Assembly (NCBI GenBank): GCA_947459875.1 | Contig: CANHFG010000006.1 | Location: forward strand, 1-50,638 | Reading direction: 5' to 3' | Source: Ignavibacteria bacterium | GTDB taxonomy: Bacteria > Bacteroidota > Ignavibacteria > Kapaibacteriales > Kapaibacteriaceae | DNA length: 50,638 nucleotides | Part shown: one piece after another, positions 48,006 to 50,638 of the stretch | How the letters are laid out: every line of letters starts with the position of its first letter | How positions within the stretch are numbered: the stretch's first letter is position 1 | The notes under the pieces: generated by a model | What the model was told of the DNA's origin: nothing | The model's database searches: none | Seen by the model: only the letters and a program-made list of their open reading frames with translations | Program-made: the position numbers and the translations under genes

Positions 48006-49481
48006 TTACTCCGTGATCTTCATTTCGACGCGACGGTTCTGTTGCCGATCTTCATCGGTATTGCCACGGACCATCGGGCGACGCTTTCCAAAGCCTTTGG
48101 CGCTAAGGCGCGAGGCATCGATACCGGCGGAGATCACGTACGTGCGCACGGCATCGGCTCGGCGTTGTGACAGACCGTCGTTGTAGTCATCTGTACCTTG
48201 ATCGTCGGTATGTCCTTCGAATTGCATGCGGACTGAACTGTTTTCTCTCAGCAGTGCCACCACACGTTCAAGTTCGGGCATCGACTCAGACTTGAGTTCA
48301 GATTTATCCGTGTCGAAGAAGACCAGAAGCTGGCCACCGCCACCGCGGATACGTGAAAGATCGATGTCCTTTTTGACCGTGCGTCCCTTTGCACCGGCTG
48401 GGACCTCGTAGCGTTCTGAATGGAACACGTGATCCTCTGAAATCGCGGTGATCGAGTAGACACGGCCTGCCGTCAGCGTCACGTAATACGCACCCGTAGC
48501 GTCGTCACTACGAAGACTTGCAACGCGCTTCCCGGTCTTGAGATCCGTCACTGTGATCTCCGCACCCAGTGGGTCACGGGATGCTTCGTCGCGGACCACA
48601 CCCTCGACCAAAGTCACGGCATCACCGGGGAACGGATTCGGTGTGACCGTGAAGTTGTCGTAGTCTCCGCTGGCAGTTGTGCGCGACATCATCGCACGAT
48701 CTGAGTTTGGCAAAGCCGTGTAGAACAACTCATCTGCAGGCGAATTGATCGGCTCACGAAGGCGGCGCACGTTAGAGACCGAACCATTCTGTACGGTGGC
48801 AACGTAGATATCATACCCCCCTGCCCCGCCAGAGCGATCCGATGCAAAGTAGAGGGTTCGGCCATCCGGTGCAATCACCGGAGACATCTCTCCCGACGCT
48901 GTATTCAGTCCTGCAACTGGAGTCGCAATGCTCCACTCTCTACCATCCCACATGCTAGTGTAAATGTCGGTTGCACCCTGACCACCTGGACGATCAGACG
49001 CGAAGTAAAGAGTGCGTCCATCAGAACTCAGCGATGGTTGGGCATCGTAGTAGAACGAGTTTACCGCGGAACCGAGGGGAGCAATATCCCGCCACTTGCC
49101 ACCACGACGCTGAGCAATGTAAAGATCCGTGCGACCAGCCCCCTGTACATCATGATTGGTCGCCGAAAAGATCATTGACTGACCGTCGGGCGTCAGCGTG
49201 CCCACACCAGCATGCTCGGCGTCATTGACATCGCCATTCAATAGCTTTGATGACGACCACATGCCATTGGACTGTTCCATCGACATCAGTCGCTGCCCCT
49301 TACCATCGCGGTCTGAGGAGTAGATGATCAGGCGACCATGATTCGTGATCGACGGTGCGAAATCATCGTATCTGGTGTTATTGGGAATCGGCTCGATCGT
49401 GACCGTCTGAGCGCCGATGTTGACGATGCACAGAAGCACCGTCAGAGAAAGCATAGCAAAAGAGCGTAGGCAGTTCTTCAC
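48006..49481 (-). CDS. OmpA-family protein with PD40 propeller and regulatory-like domain (PorE-like order)
   Basis: An envelope protein of 491 aa with a signal peptide (about 1-24). A PD40/WD40-like propeller follows, with repeats such as LSSDGRTLYFASDR and IAPDGRTLYFASDR. A carboxypeptidase-regulatory-like beta domain comes next (about 300-370, VVRDEASRDPLGAEITV), then a C-terminal OmpA peptidoglycan-binding domain (FEGHTDDQGTDDYNDGLSQR). This order, apart from the missing TPR and lipobox, is that of PorE of the type IX secretion system. The start is GTG at 49481 with a strong AAGGAG 8 bases upstream; the frame is open 11 codons further. It lies 10 bases after the barrel protein gene. Confidence 0.85.
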   Translation of the reverse strand: MKNCLRSFAMLSLTVLLCIVNIGAQTVTIEPIPNNTRYDDFAPSITNHGRLIIYSSDRDGKGQRLMSMEQSNGMWSSSKLLNGDVNDAEHAGVGTLTPDGQSMIFSATNHDVQGAGRTDLYIAQRRGGKWRDIAPLGSAVNSFYYDAQPSLSSDGRTLYFASDRPGGQGATDIYTSMWDGREWSIATPVAGLNTASGEMSPVIAPDGRTLYFASDRSGGAGGYDIYVATVQNGSVSNVRRLREPINSPADELFYTALPNSDRAMMSRTTASGDYDNFTVTPNPFPGDAVTLVEGVVRDEASRDPLGAEITVTDLKTGKRVASLRSDDATGAYYVTLTAGRVYSITAISEDHVFHSERYEVPAGAKGRTVKKDIDLSRIRGGGGQLLVFFDTDKSELKSESMPELERVVALLRENSSVRMQFEGHTDDQGTDDYNDGLSQRRADAVRTYVISAGIDASRLSAKGFGKRRPMVRGNTDEDRQQNRRVEMKITE

Positions 49482-49491
49482 AGATGTCTCC

Positions 49492-50394
49492 TTACAAACG
49501 GAACCACAGTGCAATGGAAGCCTGCAGGCTGCTCAGCGTGGCAGGACGGGCAATGAAATCGCGCGCTGGAGGGTCAGTACTCGCGCGCGTGAAGTCTGTG
49601 CCGGACGACTCGTTATCATACGAGGTGATCATCAGCTGATAGCCGATGCGCGGCACTAACTCCAAACCATCAGCAATAGCATAGCGGTAACCGACCGCCG
49701 CGTCAAGTCCAAGGCGCAGGGCCGGAATATTATCGTCTTCTGCGCTGACCGTGCTGACCTTTGATTCATTCGGTTGGCCAAAGTTAAACGAGCACTGTTC
49801 GGACGGATCGATCGTAAGTGTCGTAGTGACCTGGGAATTCTGCGTCGGCAGGTGAATCGTTGGTCCAACCTGTGCGAAGAAGTTGTCCATCAGATCAACC
49901 CGTACAACCGGTGTGAACGTGAAGAACGTGAGTGAATGCGTGAACTCCCCACTCATTGCAACAACCGAGAATGTGCTGTTTCCATAGGGGTCGAAGGTCT
50001 CACAATCTTGAAGCAATCCGCTTTTTGACCCAGAAACACTCTTGTGATCGACCATCATGCGAAGACCAAGCGACACCGTTGGGCTGAGCTCCATCTCCGC
50101 ATAGACTCCGTACATGGGAGAAATCCCGGTACCGGAACTCAGAAGTCCCAGTGGTGAGGTGGTCAGTATCCCCTCGATCGTCCGCTGAAAAACGTTCAGA
50201 CCGAGACCGCCCTCGATTCCGCCCCGAAGAACCAGACCAGGACCGCTCTCACGCGGACGCTCAATGGTCGCAGCAGAACCTTCTGCCGTGGCAGCCACTC
50301 GGGCCCTTCCGTTCGGTCGTAACACGTCCTCCTGTCCATAGGCACCTACGTGCACTAGGACGGCTACGATAATGGCAAATGCAAAAGCACGCAT
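49492..50394 (-). CDS. outer-membrane beta-barrel protein
   Basis: A 300-aa protein with a signal peptide (MRAFAFAIIVAVLVHVGAYG) and alternating polar/hydrophobic strands. The strands LVLRGGIEGGLGLNVF, SLGLRMMVDH, FTPVVRVDLMDNFFAQVGPTIH, LRLGLDAAVGYRYAI and LVPRIGYQLMI end at the C-terminal ASIALWFRL, with a terminal hydrophobic residue. This fits a small (about 8-12-strand) outer-membrane barrel of the type common in Bacteroidota. The exact family cannot be told. ATG at 50394 is used, since the eight codons before it lack signal character. It is upstream of and probably co-transcribed with the OmpA/propeller gene, which may anchor it to peptidoglycan. Confidence 0.78.
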   Translation of the reverse strand: MRAFAFAIIVAVLVHVGAYGQEDVLRPNGRARVAATAEGSAATIERPRESGPGLVLRGGIEGGLGLNVFQRTIEGILTTSPLGLLSSGTGISPMYGVYAEMELSPTVSLGLRMMVDHKSVSGSKSGLLQDCETFDPYGNSTFSVVAMSGEFTHSLTFFTFTPVVRVDLMDNFFAQVGPTIHLPTQNSQVTTTLTIDPSEQCSFNFGQPNESKVSTVSAEDDNIPALRLGLDAAVGYRYAIADGLELVPRIGYQLMITSYDNESSGTDFTRASTDPPARDFIARPATLSSLQASIALWFRL

Positions 50395-50479
50395 AAAAAG
50401 CCCCCGCTTGTTGTGCATTAATGACTGCGCAACATACTACACAAGGTGACTATTCTGGTGTTTATTATTCGTACAAAGC

Positions 50480-50520
50480 CATAAAACGAAAACGTCGAAC
50501 GTGATCGCTCACGTTCGACG
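50480..50520 (-). terminator. intrinsic terminator (minus strand) for a gene right of the window
   Basis: CGTCGAACGTGA (50493-50504) and TCACGTTCGACG (50509-50520) form a perfect 12-bp stem with loop TCGC. On the minus strand GTTTTCGTTTTATGG follows. It would end a transcript coming from beyond the window, ahead of the barrel gene's own promoter. Confidence 0.65.
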
Positions 50521-50531
50521 CTGATTTACTA

Positions 50532-50638
50532 GGTACTGGGTACTGGGTACTGGGTACTGGGTACTGGGTACTGGGTACTGGGTACTGGGTACTGGGGACT
50601 GGGGACTGGGTACTGGGTACTGGGTACTGGGTACTGGG
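50532..50638 (+). repeat. GGTACTG heptamer array, cut by the window end
   Basis: At least 15 tandem 7-base units, mostly GGTACTG with two GGGACTG variants, reach the last base. It is the same unit as the 29554-29637 array but inverted. It carries no coding sequence. Confidence 0.92.

Overview
The window reads as a chromosomal segment of an aerobic, heterotrophic member of the Bacteroidota/Chlorobi (FCB) group, most like the Ignavibacteria/Kapabacteria-type lineages. This placement is an inference from gene content, not from a phylogeny. The supporting signs are: an alternative complex III (actABCDEF) next to a haem-copper oxidase operon; a protein with a type IX secretion (Por) sorting domain; an OmpA protein with a PorE-like domain order; the long, three-domain type of IspG; a DUF3127 SSB-like protein; and repeated promoter elements of the Bacteroidetes TAnnTTTG (-7) kind. 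I see no insertion sequence, prophage or CRISPR array.

Layout. 1-380: tRNA-Gly with hairpins at its 3' side and an AT-rich gap carrying DnaA-box-like sequences. 380-20438 is entirely on the minus strand: lpd-lipB; the actABCDEF respiratory complex; a ten-gene cytochrome oxidase biogenesis/structure operon (cytochrome c, ctaC, ctaD, ctaA, ctaB, ctaE, ctaF, SCO, DUF420 and a small CPAC protein); then purD with a sugar-nucleotide epimerase. 20439-20657 is a repeat-rich divergent intergenic region leading to a HAD-DUF3293 fusion. 21969-26435 is the accessory stretch: a type IX-secreted protein, a cysteine-rich exported protein, and an unrecognised HTH-like gene bracketed by heptamer repeats. 26487-35752 holds a DUF3127 protein, alaS, a methyltransferase, an M61 peptidase, trmH, a lone nuoD, an esterase and tRNA-Leu/tRNA-Ser. 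35874-42846 is rsgA divergent from a DNA-repair run (recJ, a Dna2-like nuclease-helicase, yebC, ruvC). 42902-47944 is gapA-pgk-rhomboid-ispG, with ispG in two overlapping ORFs. The right edge has an outer-membrane barrel protein and an OmpA/propeller protein, then a heptamer array cut by the window end.

How it works together. Lpd/LipB serve the lipoylated 2-oxoacid dehydrogenases. NuoD belongs to complex I, ACIII would oxidise quinol and reduce a c-type cytochrome, and the A2-type oxidase (YSHP motif) would reduce oxygen, with CtaA/CtaB making haem A and SCO supplying copper to CuA. The most unusual points are the two-ORF IspG, the several families of 7- and 8-bp tandem repeats in intergenic regions (one resembling the local -7 promoter box), apparent leaderless starts, the cysteine-rich exported protein, and the repeat-bracketed unknown gene.
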